Below are positions 12,100-23,020 of a stretch of DNA of 64,000 nucleotides, piece after piece. The notes below the pieces were generated by a model, which did no database searches, was not told the DNA's origin, and saw only the letters and a program-made list of their open reading frames with translations. Origin of the DNA: Tamarix chinensis (Eukaryota; Streptophyta; Magnoliopsida; Caryophyllales; Tamaricaceae); assembly GCA_030549775.1 (NCBI GenBank), contig CM060174.1:47162707-47226706 (forward strand), read 5' to 3'. Position 1 is the stretch's first letter, and the number at the start of each line of letters is the position of its first letter. The position numbers were made by a program, and so were the translations under genes.

Positions 12100-13330
12100 T
12101 TGGGATGAGTGGAAGACCACCTAGGGTCGGTGGTGGTCCGGCGGCGGCGTGTGGCGGCGGCGGTGGAGGAGGAGAAGAGAGGGCAAGATGGAGGTGGTGT
12201 TATATGGGAGGAGAAAAGAAGAAATTTGAGGTGAGGGAGGAGACAACAGGGAAAGGGGAGTGGAATGAGGGTGGTGGCGTGACAGGGGTGGCGGCGCGCG
12301 GTGGTTGACTCGGCGGCCGAAGGTGGAGGAGGGTGGTGGAAGATGGTGGAGGTTGGTGGAGAAGGAGGCAAGGAGTAAGGAGGGTATGGGCAGGTAGGGG
12401 AGGACCTTCTGGTTGTTTTGGAGGGTGGTAGGGAGGTTGATCACGGCGGAGGTGGCGGCAGAAGATGGCCCGAGGCGGTGGTGATCGTTTTTGGGTTGGG
12501 AATTTTTCACGGTTGTGGTGACACGTGCAGGACAAGAAAGGGGGCGGCTATGGCTTGGTTGCATGGAGGGTGGTGCAAGGAAGGCTTTGGTGTGTGGCAG
12601 TGGTCGCGGTGGTTGCTGGCGGTGGCGAAAAGTGCGTCTTTTCTAGCGGCGGTGAGGTAGGGTTTCTGCAAGGTCTAGAAGAGAGGACTTGCTTTGGCCG
12701 TTCGGGGGGGTATTTATAGGCAATTGTGGAGGTAAAAACGATGAAGGGAAGAGAGATGGCACGCGGGGCAGGTGCGGCAGGCCGCCGTCCGGTGGTGGCA
12801 GCCGGCGCAGGCCTGCGGTTTAGTAGGGTTTGTTTGGCTGGGTGCGGGAAAAGAGAAAGGCAGGCAACAGGACGCGTGAGGGGTAGGACGGGTGTGCTGG
12901 GTCGAATTGGGAAAGAAAGGGACGGAAATGGCAGGGGAAGGACGGCCGGACAGGAGGGGTTGTCGGCGGTGGCAGGCTGCGAATTGCAGGCCTGCGCGAG
13001 GAAGAAGACGACGGGCGTGGGGTGGACCGGCGGTCCAGGGAAAAAGGAAAAGAGGGAGAGTTGGCCGGTTTGACAATGGTTATAAGTTTTAAAAAGGAAA
13101 CGCGGCACTTCAGTAATTAGGGGAACAAAACGCGGCATCGCGTCGCTGGATGGGCAACGGTCATAAGGGTCATTAATGTGACGCGACGTTTCGACGGCTT
13201 CTAGGGGTGAAACGCAGCGTTGCAGTCGCGCGACGACTAGCACATGACGCTGGGTCATGTGAAGGAGAAGAAGGAAGGGGATTGGGCCGGGCGAAGCCCA
13301 ATTCCGGCGGGGAAGAAGGAAAAAAGGAAA
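12100..13330 (-). other. CpG-rich leader and proximal U3 of A1
   Basis: A GC- and CpG-rich island inside an otherwise AT-rich, CpG-poor region, with many GGTGG and GGCGGCGG words. It spans the inferred TATA box. Long overlapping open frames exist on both strands (up to 236 residues on the minus strand, 12548-13258), but their residues are Pro/Ser/Thr/Arg-biased and no frame has a counterpart in the equivalent part of A2 (23720-24720). I read it as LTR leader and promoter DNA, not as a gene. Confidence 0.65.
12711..12718 (-). promoter_or_regulatory. TATA box of A1
   Basis: The minus-strand sequence is CCTATAAATACCCCCC. The equivalent position in A2 (24193-24200) is CTATAAATAG, and plus-sense C2 has CCTATAAATACCCC at 28724. 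Agreement in three LTRs supports a real promoter and fixes the sense of each LTR. Confidence 0.7.
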
Positions 13331-13427
13331 AAAGAAAGGAAAGGAAAAAGGAAAAGGGAGAAAAAGGGTTTCTTTGGGGTTTTCGATTTTTGCACAATTT
13401 ATTTAGAATGTTTTTGGGTTATTATAC

Positions 13428-13429
<2 letters not shown>

Positions 13430-13467
<38 letters not shown>
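13430..13467. repeat. AT dinucleotide microsatellite
   Basis: Uninterrupted TA repeat in the U3 part of A1. The low-complexity Tyr-Ile run in the reading frames across it comes from the repeat. Confidence 0.95.
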
Positions 13468-13470
<3 letters not shown>

Positions 13471-13729
13471 CTTGAATATTTAAAAATTATTAAAATAATA
13501 ATTTAATTCCCTTTTTAGATTAATTTTGGCTATTTTAGGTAATTTTCCTCCACTTTCATTTTAATTAGTAAAATGTCCAAAATTTTCTAAATAATTTATT
13601 TATTATTTTCTCCTTATTTTCCTTAATTAATTTACTCTTTATTTAATGAAGTAATTTATTTCCTTAATTTTTCCCTAATAAATCACTATTTTGCCATAAT
13701 TCCTAAATTAGGATTTTTGGGGTATTTCA

Positions 13730-13734
13730 TAACC
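13730..13734. repeat. Target-site duplication TAACC, right copy of A1
   Basis: Perfect match to 8799-8803. Confidence 0.85.
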
Positions 13735-14890
13735 CCTATCATTGGTCAAAACCCCCAAAGCCCCCTTTTTCCCTTTCAGCCAAAACTATTGAAGCCACCT
13801 CTACCTTTTATACCCCCATTATTTTATCCTTCCTTTCCATTGTAGTAGCTCCCATTGCTACCCCTTAGTTTGACACCTTCCACCATTCCCCTCCTTTTGT
13901 TGTATAATGTTTTATTGAGACACTTCAAGCCTTTTGCAATTTGGTTTTACCTCCATTTTTTGACTCTTTGTTACTTTATCCTTCACTTTTTTATATCTAT
14001 ATGTTCTAATTGTATGTTATAATATTTTCAATTATATTTTATGGACGTTCTAGAGGAGGTGAGATAGGTTATATATATGTGCTTAGAGAGTGGTGTTATT
14101 TTTGGTAAGGATACAAGTTATAGTTAGGGTTTATGTTCTAAATTTTATATATGACTTTTTGGATTATAATATTTTGATGATTAAGTTCTTAATTTCATGA
14201 TTGTTAATATCATGATGTGGTAATATGATATTATTTGCTGAAAAGTTAGTAACTTGAAAATTATGTGCTTTTATGATATCGATGCAATAATTCTTATGGT
14301 GTAAGTCATATGTAATAAGCATGATATATCTTATTGTATTGTGGACTTGAAAAAGTATGTTAAGTGGGAAGTAATTATATTCAGGATTTATGATGATGTA
14401 ATAAATATTGGATTTGGTAGAAAGGATAGTAAACATATAAGGTTTTTTTTGTGAAATAAGGGTCTCTACTTATTGTTGATGGCATTTTTGTAAATATGTG
14501 TTAAATATAGGAATTTCCTTATGTTAATTTGTTGAATGGGTTAAAATATGCTAATAATATCATATAGAATTTTTGACTATTTATGAATGGAATAAGTCTA
14601 AATAAAATGATAAAATGGCTTAAATTAGAAATAGGAACCCAAGAAATGGCATCATTAATGCATGTGTAAAATATTGGAGTTAGACCACGATTTTTAACTA
14701 TACTATTACTATTGGAATTCTATGAGTGAATATTGAATTTGGTTATAATATGAGCCTTGTTAGGAAATATATGGCCTACTTATATAACTAGGGTTTTGTA
14801 AGCATATTAAATAGTAACTCTTGAGATGGAATTGTTATCGCACGTGTAAGACATTGGAGTTAGGCCTTTATTTTTGTGTATATTGATAAA

Positions 14891-14903
14891 TATAATAATA
14901 ATA

Positions 14904-14998
<95 letters not shown>
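14891..14998. repeat. Compound AAT/ATG microsatellite
   Basis: About 108 bp of uninterrupted trinucleotides: a short AAT run, then about ten ATG units, then a long AAT run. It lies inside LTR C1. The purity is striking next to the decay around it and points to recent slippage growth. Confidence 0.95.
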
Positions 14999-14999
<1 letters not shown>

Positions 15000-15235
15000 T
15001 AGGATAAATGATTAATATGGAAGAAGTTATACCTATTATGTGTAATTAGGGTTCATTAGGGAGATTATAGATCTATTCTTAGAGGAAGACTTTGATAACT
15101 TAGTGGTTTTGATTTACATATTTCAATTCAAAGTTTTTTAATTTACATTATTTCTAAGTGATGTTATAAATAATTATTAATTAGATATTAATCATTTAAA
15201 GTGAAAAATCGCATGAGCAATGCTAATGTGTTTTA

Positions 15236-15630
15236 CGTGTCCATTCCACTAGATCATAACAGGGGTTAAGTGCATTTTTCATTGGGCAACACATCATCCT
15301 ATTCCACCATATGAATAATGGTTGTTCCCTAATATCAATGTCAAGGATAATACGATTCTAGGATAGATACCAAATAATTAATACGGTATTCACTTAAAGT
15401 GAAAGAGTACACGAGTTAGGACTAAGGTGTAGGAGTCATTTCCACTAGCTTAAAAATAGTGGGTAAAAGCATTATGCCCTAGAAGGTGCTTCAAACTATT
15501 ATATAATTTTAAGAATAGTGGTTGAAAGTGTGTTTCCTTTGGAGGTGTAGAGTCTGTTCCATTGGCTTAATAATAGGAGTCAAGCAAGTTTTACTGTGTT
15601 TTTGTTTATTCCATTAGATTAAGAATGAAG
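15236..15630 (+). repeat. Bipartite CCAC/GTGG array in LTR C1
   Basis: Degenerate units such as TTCCACTAGC...AATAGTGG occur near 15243, 15302, 15440, 15492, 15561 and 15607. A boundary word, TATTCACTTAAAGTGAAAGA, lies near 15386. The array corresponds to those in A1, A2, C2 and C3. Confidence 0.7.
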
Positions 15631-16195
15631 GGGCAACTGAAATAAACATAAATAAAAGAATAGATTGTTTCATATCTAATAATAAGATTTGGAATTAGTA
15701 TTTAAATAAATAAAAAAAATGTATACATCATGCATGTGTTATTATTCTGTAGTGTAAACATAAGTAACTTTTTATATCCTTCTTGATTCTTTTTTTACTA
15801 TAATCTATGGCATATTGATCATCCTTTTCAAGGCTATTGCTTATTATCAAAAGCAGACGACTCGGATATCCTTATGCAAGTTGATAAGGACCCTTTTTTA
15901 TGATTTTCCTTCTTTTGATGCTCCTTATGTGGAGGAGTGATCTCATGTATAGGGAGTTAGGAGTAGAGTCATGTTCTGTAGATATTAGTTTTACCCGAAT
16001 ACCATTTTAGACTCTTTCCTCCACAATATCCCTTTATGTATTTTTGGATATTATTCTCAAAGTTAATATTCAACTCATATTTATGTTTATAAAACTTCTT
16101 TCATTTTCAATGTATCATGTTTTACATTCTAATCATTTGGTGTTGTGATTGACGTAAAAATGGTATGGTAAGACAAACTTATATCACACATGTTA

Positions 16196-16353
16196 GCTTA
16201 TTCTTTAATGTAAACTTATGTAACTTTTTTTATCCTTCTCAACTCTACTGTTACCTTATAATGTAGGAGAAACTCCATTACAACACTTCTCATTATCTCA
16301 TCATAACTTTGAAGGGCATTAAACGTTTTTAATTAGGGAAGAATAACACTAAA
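16196..16353. other. Scrambled LTR end
   Basis: The segment 16199-16262 resembles 15743-15806 (both contain GTAAAC..A..TAACTTTTT..ATCCTTCT), so the LTR appears to jump back about 450 bp. The rest, to the start of the inverted LTR, is unassigned. No gene is seen. Confidence 0.45.
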
Positions 16354-19300
16354 TGTAAAACCACCAATTTTAGAACTAGAAAATTTATTTTTTAAAATAA
16401 TGTAGAAGTGATTTGAAGAGCAAAACCATGGAATGTTACCACCACATCAATTATGAGAGAAGTTTGATCATAGCCTAATCCATGCTTGACGCAAGGAAAA
16501 ATGGAACAAGGAACAAAAGAATATATGATCATAATAATAATGTGACACTTGCAAGGAAATAAGGGCTATAACCATATCATAGATAGAATGAATGTTATAG
16601 TTTTACAAAAACAAATACTAGACTCTGAGCCAAGAGTTTAAATAACTGAAAACACAAAAATATCCCAACACATTGGGTAAAATACTAAAAATAAGTTAGC
16701 CTAACTTATAGGCATAATCATAAACCTCCAACCCCAAGTAATGGCCCCCTAGTGGCCCAGATCATCACGTTCAATGTACTCTAGCTAAAATTCCCAACCC
16801 TGCAAATCATCATCTCCTCCTTGTACTAGTATCTAGATTATCACAGCGATTACACAAGTGTAGTATTAGTATGGTAAAGTAATGGCAAAGCAGAATACCT
16901 AAAACATGGAAGGCTTATACAACACATTGACGTTATACCATAGCATGGTATTCAATCTACTCGAAAGATAACATATGAGAATAGTGATAGCCTCTCAATA
17001 CCTCAACGAAACCCAAGGGCATACAATTGCACACAAGCATGGTTGTCGCACAACAATCCATATAAAAAGTGATAGCCAAAAGTCGTAACCCTATAAGTCC
17101 AACCACCACATCACACTAGTGCTAAGGGGCTTTTCTTAGGGATCTTCAGCATCTACCACACTTGGAAACTTAGGTGAGGGGTATACACTTAATTTTTGGT
17201 CTGCCTTACCCACCATACTAACACTAGTGCCAAGGGCCTTTCTCAAGGATTATGAACATCCACTTTACCTAGACACAAAGGCTAGGGGAATAAAAGATTA
17301 TATGTTTAAGATTCCACATAACAAACCAATTGGGTGTTTTAAGTGTTGACACTAATCACTAACCAAGGCAAATAAGCCACCAAATTGGGTTTTTAGAGAC
17401 AACACAAAACTCAATAAAAATAAATCTCAAATGCCATTATATTGTTTTATATTAATTTAGGTTAGTCATGGTTGAAATCATAATTAAAATTTTGTGAATA
17501 CATGGAAGAATAAACATAAAAGGCCTAAAAGAAACCAAAAAAATCATAAGAAAATAAGTAGTTTCCAGCTAGATCGGTTGATTGGTCCTTAGACCAGTTA
17601 ACTAGTTTAGTCATACCTGATCTGGACTAAAAAAAATAAAGCACTAGTCGACTGGTTGGCCTCACCGGTTGACTGTTCATGAGAACCAGTCGGCTAGTTT
17701 GATCTAACCGATCAATGGGTCTAAGAAAATACCAAACCATTCTATCCTGTATAAAAACCAATTGATTTGTTTGATGGATCATTTGACTAGTCATAACAAC
17801 TAGTCAACTTGTTTGGTCTAACCGATCAATGCGTCTAAGCATACACCAAACCATTTAGGTCTATAGGGACACTAGCGGATTGACTATTAATAGAAACCAA
17901 TCGAATAGTTTACCAAATGAATCGACTTTTCTCTCAACCAACTAATCCAAAACTCTAAACCATTCAACAACTTACAAAACCAGTTAAATGGTTAGAGGAA
18001 CCGATTGATTGGTCTATGTAAAACACAACCCACACTTCTAAAGCACATGTCAAATTTTACCATACTTTACCATATTAATTCTAGCATGATTCTCTGTGAA
18101 AAAACACATAAAAATATATGCTTTACACATAGAATCACATAGGTATATGGTGATATACACACTTAACCAAATCATGCTCAATAACCAATTTCATGCTTAA
18201 AAATCAGGAACTCAACGACACTTACTTAGAATGGATTATACCACAAGCTTATTCCATGGAACACAATTAGATCATACTCATATAAAAACTAACACATGGA
18301 ACCTTAATATACTACATATATCTAATTTTGTTAAACATAAGAATGCTTTACCTTAAAGTAATTCTTCTAGCACAAAACTCCTATTGGATGGCTTATCTAG
18401 CACAACTTTGATTTCTAAGAGAATCAAAGTAAAACCATTAAAAATCCTCTTCCAAAACTTTATTAATAACAAGGAAAATAAGAAGAAGAAGAGAAACACA
18501 AAACACCACCTTTTGACTCAAAATAGGGTGCTTAGAAGAAGTTGAAATCTCTAACTTATGTCAACCTTAATTATTACTTTCTTAAGGAAAGCAAGAGAGA
18601 ATTAAAACCAAGATTAAAGAAGAGAAAGGAACAAAATCCCTGCAAAATCAAAGGAGAAAACCAGGAGGATCTTTATTTTTCTCAAAAGAATGAACAAGAG
18701 AGGAAAAATGGAATGGTGTTCAACACTTAGTGATATTTTCACAAGAAGAAGGGAGAAGAGAGAAAGAACAGAAGTTTGTAATGAAGATAGATTAGTAGAA
18801 TGAGTGGTATAGGAAAAAGTGAACACAAGTGTGTAATGAAGATAAATTAGTAGAATGAGTGGTATAGGAGAAAGATGCTTGACATCCCAAGGAAACGAAG
18901 GGATGAGGAAGGTGAGGTTGAGTGTGGACAAGATAAGAAGTGAAGGATGACTTGATGGGGTTGTAAGGGGTCGAGTGCAGTTATAGATGGGTATGTAAGT
19001 AAGTTGGTAATTGAGGTAAGAGTCCCCAAAGTCAATAATCGTTGTCCTAGTAGCTAGAAGAGAGATAAAGAGGTGAGGGAAAGAGAAGAAAGGAAGATTA
19101 CCTCTAAACATAGATTTTTGGGAAACTTATACTAATTAAAATCATGTAATGGTTCAATTAGTATGAAAATAATACCAGAACACTAAAACATGCTTATTAG
19201 CATAATTGAAATCAATTTAGATTTTTTTTATAATCATTAGAGAGAAATTCGAATAAAAGTTAGAAAAGGATTTAAAGTCTCAAGAAAACCAGTCGATCGA

Positions 19301-19457
19301 TTTGGGCAAACCAGGTGGCTGGTTTATTGATAACAACATCATAAATTTCTCAATGCACCAAGTAATCAATTATATAAAATAATCGACTAGTATGCCTAAA
19401 ATTCACATTTTTATTAGAATTTCAAGCCCATTTCAAAACTAAAACTAAATGATCATA
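16354..19457 (-). mobile_element. Inverted family B LTR inside element H
   Basis: A minus-sense LTR of about 3.1 kb. The left edge (TGTAAAACCACC) is the reverse complement of an LTR end. Its interior mirrors 5812-8251: the AAGATCCCTAA-type repeats (about 17135 and 17245), the repeat ladder (17330-17400), the inverted-repeat word cluster (17565-18030), and the C/T-rich leader (18614-19111 on the minus strand). The right edge is provisional near 19457, because the RT of element H resumes at about 19458. The expected LTR start word is missing, so about 50 bp may be lost. No target-site duplication was found. The 165-residue minus frame at 18614-19111 is leader DNA, not a gene. Confidence 0.65.
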
Positions 19458-20780
19458 CCCATATTTGTAACTAGATTAACTTTTCTAGGCTTTATTATGT
19501 TCAAAGATGGAGTATCTTTGGATGAAAACAACATCAAAGCTATCAGAACTTGGTTGTATCCATGCAACCTAACATAAGGCTATTCCACAAACATGATTCC
19601 TTTTACCGATGATTCAACAAAATAATTTAGGACTCTCCTAAATCCCATCACTGAGAGTATAAGCATGGATAGTTAAGTTGGACAAGGGTTGTTCAATAAG
19701 CCTTCTAATTGATCAATATAAAGATTAGTGATGCACCCATTCTAGCCCTACTTGATTTCTAAAAATTGTTTAAATTAGAGTACGATGCTAATGAAGTGGT
19801 TATAGGGGTTGTTCATCTTCAGAAAGGAAAACTCATTACCTATTTTAGTGAAACACTCAAATGTTCTAGCACAAATTAGCACATATGACAAAGATTTATA
19901 TGCACTCTTATGGGACTTAGATCATTGGTCACACTACCTAAGGTCCTAATAGTTTTTGTTACATACCAATCACAAATCACTTAAGTATATTAATGGTTAA
20001 CACAAACTCAGCCGTAGGCATGCTTGATTGGTGGAATTTATAAAATCCCTTCATTTTTAGCTAAACATTAAAGTTTAAAGACTAATGATGTAGTCCATGC
20101 CATCTCTAAGAGTTATTATATGCTATCATTATTGGAAGAAATATTTTTAGGATTTAGCTACATCAAGGAGCTCTATCAAGAATATGAATACTTTAGGGTG
20201 AACTTAAAAAATCAAGATAAGATCAAATGATCATTCAGTCTTCAAGATGGGTTTATTTTCAAGAATAACAAGCTTTGTGTACCCAAGGTTCTATTCAAGA
20301 GTTTCTCATCTGAGAGGTACAAAGTGGAGGGCTTTTAGTTGGTACCAACAAGATGATGGATGTACTACAAGAACATTTGTTTTTTTGGCTTAAAATGGTA
20401 GAAGATGCATCAGGTATAGTGGCACGATATGCCACTTGCCAAAAGTCTTAAAGTTACATCCATCAATGATTTTATACTCCTTTACCTGTACACTAAAAAC
20501 CATGGGATCATGTTAGCATGGGTTTTTATCATAGCATTACATAGAACTCAAAGGAAACATGATGTTATAATGGTGGTAGTAGATTGGTTCTCTAAGATAG
20601 CTTATTTTTTGCTTGTCATAAAACAAATGATGCCACTTATGTAGATAATCTCTTATTCAAAGAAATAGTTAAGCTACATGGTATTCCTTAGTCCATTGTT
20701 CCAAATGGGGATACCAATTTTCTTCACTATTTATGGAATACTTTATGGAGGAAATTCGGTTTAAAACTTCTCTATAGTAC
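19458..20780 (+). pseudogene. pol: Ty3/gypsy pol remnant of element H: RT end, RNase H, integrase start
   Basis: Decayed polyprotein in plus sense. It opens with the end of RT (TFLGFIMFKDGVSLDENNI, from about 19477), continues through an RNase H-like region (AYFSETLK-like words near 19835, HYLRS near 19935), a GFSYIKELY segment near 20152-20180, and the integrase core. The core contains VVVDWFSKIAYF (about 20570) and, after a one-base shift, CHKTNDATYVDNLLFKEIVK (20613-20672), then WRKFGLKLLYST running into the insertion point. Stops and frameshifts throughout make it non-functional. It is cut exactly at 20780 by solo LTR A2 and resumes at 25233. The integrase type is chromovirus-like, but the lineage is not resolved. 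Confidence 0.85.
20776..20780. repeat. Target-site duplication AGTAC, left copy of A2
   Basis: AGTAC immediately before the TG of A2, repeated at 25233-25237. The duplicated bases encode the Ser-Thr of the integrase segment LLYST on both sides. Confidence 0.9.
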
Positions 20781-21465
20781 TGTAACACCCCAAAATTCAC
20801 TAAATTTTTTTTTCTTAAAAGCGGAAGCAATTAATTTAGAAGCACTGAAAACCTGTGAAGTCTGGAAGTGTTACCGCCACACTTAGTACCAGACCGGTTC
20901 TCTCCGACCGTTCCAGTACCAAGTGCTAAGGCTAAGAAAAGAAATAATCAATACAATTCAATTTCCAAATAAGCATTAAACGGTTGTAAAACAAAATCAG
21001 AGTACGCATCAAGAAATGTAATTCATTTCCAAAAGAGAATTAAACTTACAACCGATAAAAGATTAACAAAAAGAATTAGAGTCATATAAAGACTATGATA
21101 TGGCCACAACTCTCTTGAATCTCGAGCCAAACATGCTCAACACTCAGCCCCAACTGATATCTCGCCCACCGGCACAAATCAGAAGGGCATACTACACGTG
21201 GGAATGAGCAGCACCCATAAAAAGGGTGATCAGTACGCTACGTACTGAGTAAGGTAACCGAGCACTAAGGCCAGCACACAAGCACATAATCCATGCAGAT
21301 TAATAAAAGATCATAAAGACCGTCATCATATCATCATATCGACCAATCATTCAAGTACATACATAAAGGCCCAATCATAGTCCAAATTAATTACTTAATT
21401 AATCTTTTATCGGAATTCGATACACATCATGTCTTTTTATCAAATCCATGCGAAAACGAAAGCCC

Positions 21466-21830
21466 CCACTATTATAGCCGGTGGATCGGAGGCGCATAGG
21501 GTATCATACCCTAACCACTATTATAGCCGGTGGATCGGATACACATAGGACTACGCGTCCTAACCACTATTCCTAACCGGTGGATCGGTTGGCTCCGGTT
21601 CGCATGGTGTTCCACTGTAAGTACTTAGTATCTTTTAGGCATTTTAGCAAAATTCTGGTTTGCGGTTGTTGAGCTCGGGAACCCCCACTATTATAACCGG
21701 TGGATCGGTTACGCATAGGACATCATGTCCTAACCACTATTATAGCCGGTGGATCGGTCACACATAGGGTAAACACCCTAACCACTATTCCGAACCGGTG
21801 GATCGGTTGGTCCCGTCTCAACGATCTTCC
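21466..21830 (-). repeat. Duplicated triplet of 49-bp repeats in A2
   Basis: Units start with CCACTATT at 21466, 21515 and 21564, then 21685, 21734 and 21782: two triplets of 49-bp (once 48-bp) units offset by about 219 bp. Each carries CCGGTGGATCGG and the bipartite word CCAC-N11-GTGG. The layout equals that of A1 although the unit length and spacer sequence differ. Confidence 0.9.
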
Positions 21831-22259
21831 ACTTTAAGTAATTAGTGTCTTAAGTATTTTATTCCAAGCTTTCCTCCTAGATAAAACCCTAGATATGCAT
21901 GACCACACTATGCAACCCTAGCTCCATGTAAATTACTCTTCCAAAGTATTCAACCACTCAACAACGCTTATATTACTTTCCTCACAATCCCAAATCAACG
22001 TTCATACGCAAATTTCACTCCCATGCATCCATTATACGTCCCATGCCAATCCTTAATACCATGATGTAACCATTAATACCACCATGCAACCCTAATACCA
22101 CCATGAAATCATTAATACCACCATACAAACCCTAATACCACCATGCAACTATTAAAACCACCATGTAAACCTTAATACCTTCGTTATACAGAACCCTAAA
22201 TTCAACCCACATAAAACTAAAGATCCATCCATACCAAACCCTAGATTAAAACCATAGAA

Positions 22260-22700
22260 AACCCAAAGATTTGTCCATACCTTACAATTGATTAGATTCT
22301 CCCATTCATAATCACAAATTAGATTTTTCCATACAAGACCATAAGTTAGATTCTCCCACATAAAATCATAAATCAGAATCTCTCAAGCAAAACCATAAAT
22401 TAGATTCCACCAAACAAATCATAAACTAGATTCTCCCAATCAAATCATAAGTTAGATTCTCTCACATAAAATCATAAATTAGAATCTCACAAGTAAAACC
22501 ATAAATCGGATTCTACCAGACAAATCACAAATTAGATTCTCCCAAATAATATTATAAATGAGATTCTCCCAATTAAATCATAAACTAAATTCTCCCAAAC
22601 AAACCATAATTTAATTCTCCCAATCAATCATAAATTAAATTCTCCCATATAATATCATAATTTAAATTCTCCCAAATAGCATCATAAACTAGATTATTCC
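22260..22700. repeat. Degenerate tandem repeat in A2
   Basis: Repeated AAATTAGATTCTCCCA-like words alternating with AAATCATAA-like words, spaced about 30-45 bp. It lies between the 3+3 array and the splice-donor-like block. I see no equivalent array in A1, where this interval is ordinary C/T-rich sequence. Confidence 0.75.
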
Positions 22701-22966
22701 TTATAAAACCATAAAATTTAGGTCAACTCACTTCCCTTAGTCAACTTCTTTCCCCATCCTCCTTTTTCATCCTTCCTCTCACACAAACCACAACGACTTC
22801 CTCACATACACAACACATATCATCATACATAATTAATACACATACCATGCACAACATACTTCAACTCCAAGTCATACCACATATAAAATATTTAATTATA
22901 ATAAACATTAGATACATAACATGCGAAACACATAATATACATAAGCACATAAAAGGCCTTAGCACT

Positions 22967-23020
22967 CCTTACCTGAAACGACACCGGTCTTGGAGCACGT
23001 TCCTACGCCTCCTTAGGGCT
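22967..23020 (-). promoter_or_regulatory. Conserved block with splice-donor-like site in A2
   Basis: On the minus strand GTTTCAG/GTAAGG (22967-22979) follows a conserved GTGCTCCAAGACCGG segment. It matches the block at 10941-10990 in A1. Splicing is inferred, not shown. Confidence 0.5.

Larger units (their letters stand above)
8804..13729 (-). mobile_element. Solo LTR A1, 4.9 kb, family A
   Basis: A complete solo LTR of 4,926 bp, starting TGTAACAACCCC and ending GGGGTATTTCA, with a perfect 5-bp target-site duplication (TAACC). The TATA box, the splice-donor-like site and the conserved end all read on the minus strand, so U3 is at the high-coordinate side. In minus sense the order is: AT-rich U3 (about 1 kb), TATA (12711-12718), CpG-rich leader, AAT-rich tract (about 11690-12060), conserved splice-donor-like block (about 10941-10990), two triplets of 54-bp repeats, and the conserved terminal block. 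No internal retroviral genes remain, as expected after LTR-LTR recombination. The several long minus-strand frames near 12100-13260 are overlapping Pro/Ser-rich frames in CpG-rich leader DNA and are not conserved in A2. Confidence 0.9.
8375..16195 (+). mobile_element. Family C LTR (copy C1), split by solo LTR A1
   Basis: The LTR begins at 8375 (TGATAAAGCGCTAAAATTAC), which aligns with the start of C3 at 57982. It is interrupted at 8803/13735 by A1. The right part carries a C-rich leader (13740-13990), a long trinucleotide microsatellite (14891-14998), the bipartite CCAC/GTGG array (15236-15630), the conserved block CATATTGATCATCC (about 15811) and the GGAGGAGTGATCTCATG block (about 15931). 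The right end is not clean: after about 16186 the sequence resembles an earlier part of the same LTR again. Without A1 the LTR is about 2.9 kb. Confidence 0.65.

Noticed and set aside
12548..13258. The longest open frame (236 residues, minus strand), with several overlapping frames on both strands nearby
   Set aside because: It lies in a CpG-rich LTR segment, is biased to Pro/Ser/Arg, overlaps equally open frames in other phases, and is not conserved in A2.
13430..13467. Tyr-Ile repeat protein
   Set aside because: It is a translation of a TA microsatellite.
18614..19111. 165-residue minus frame, with a similar 149-residue frame at 25975-26424
   Set aside because: They are the C/T-rich leader of family B LTRs. 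Similarity follows the DNA repeat, stops fall at different places, and the residues are hydrophobic and low-complexity.
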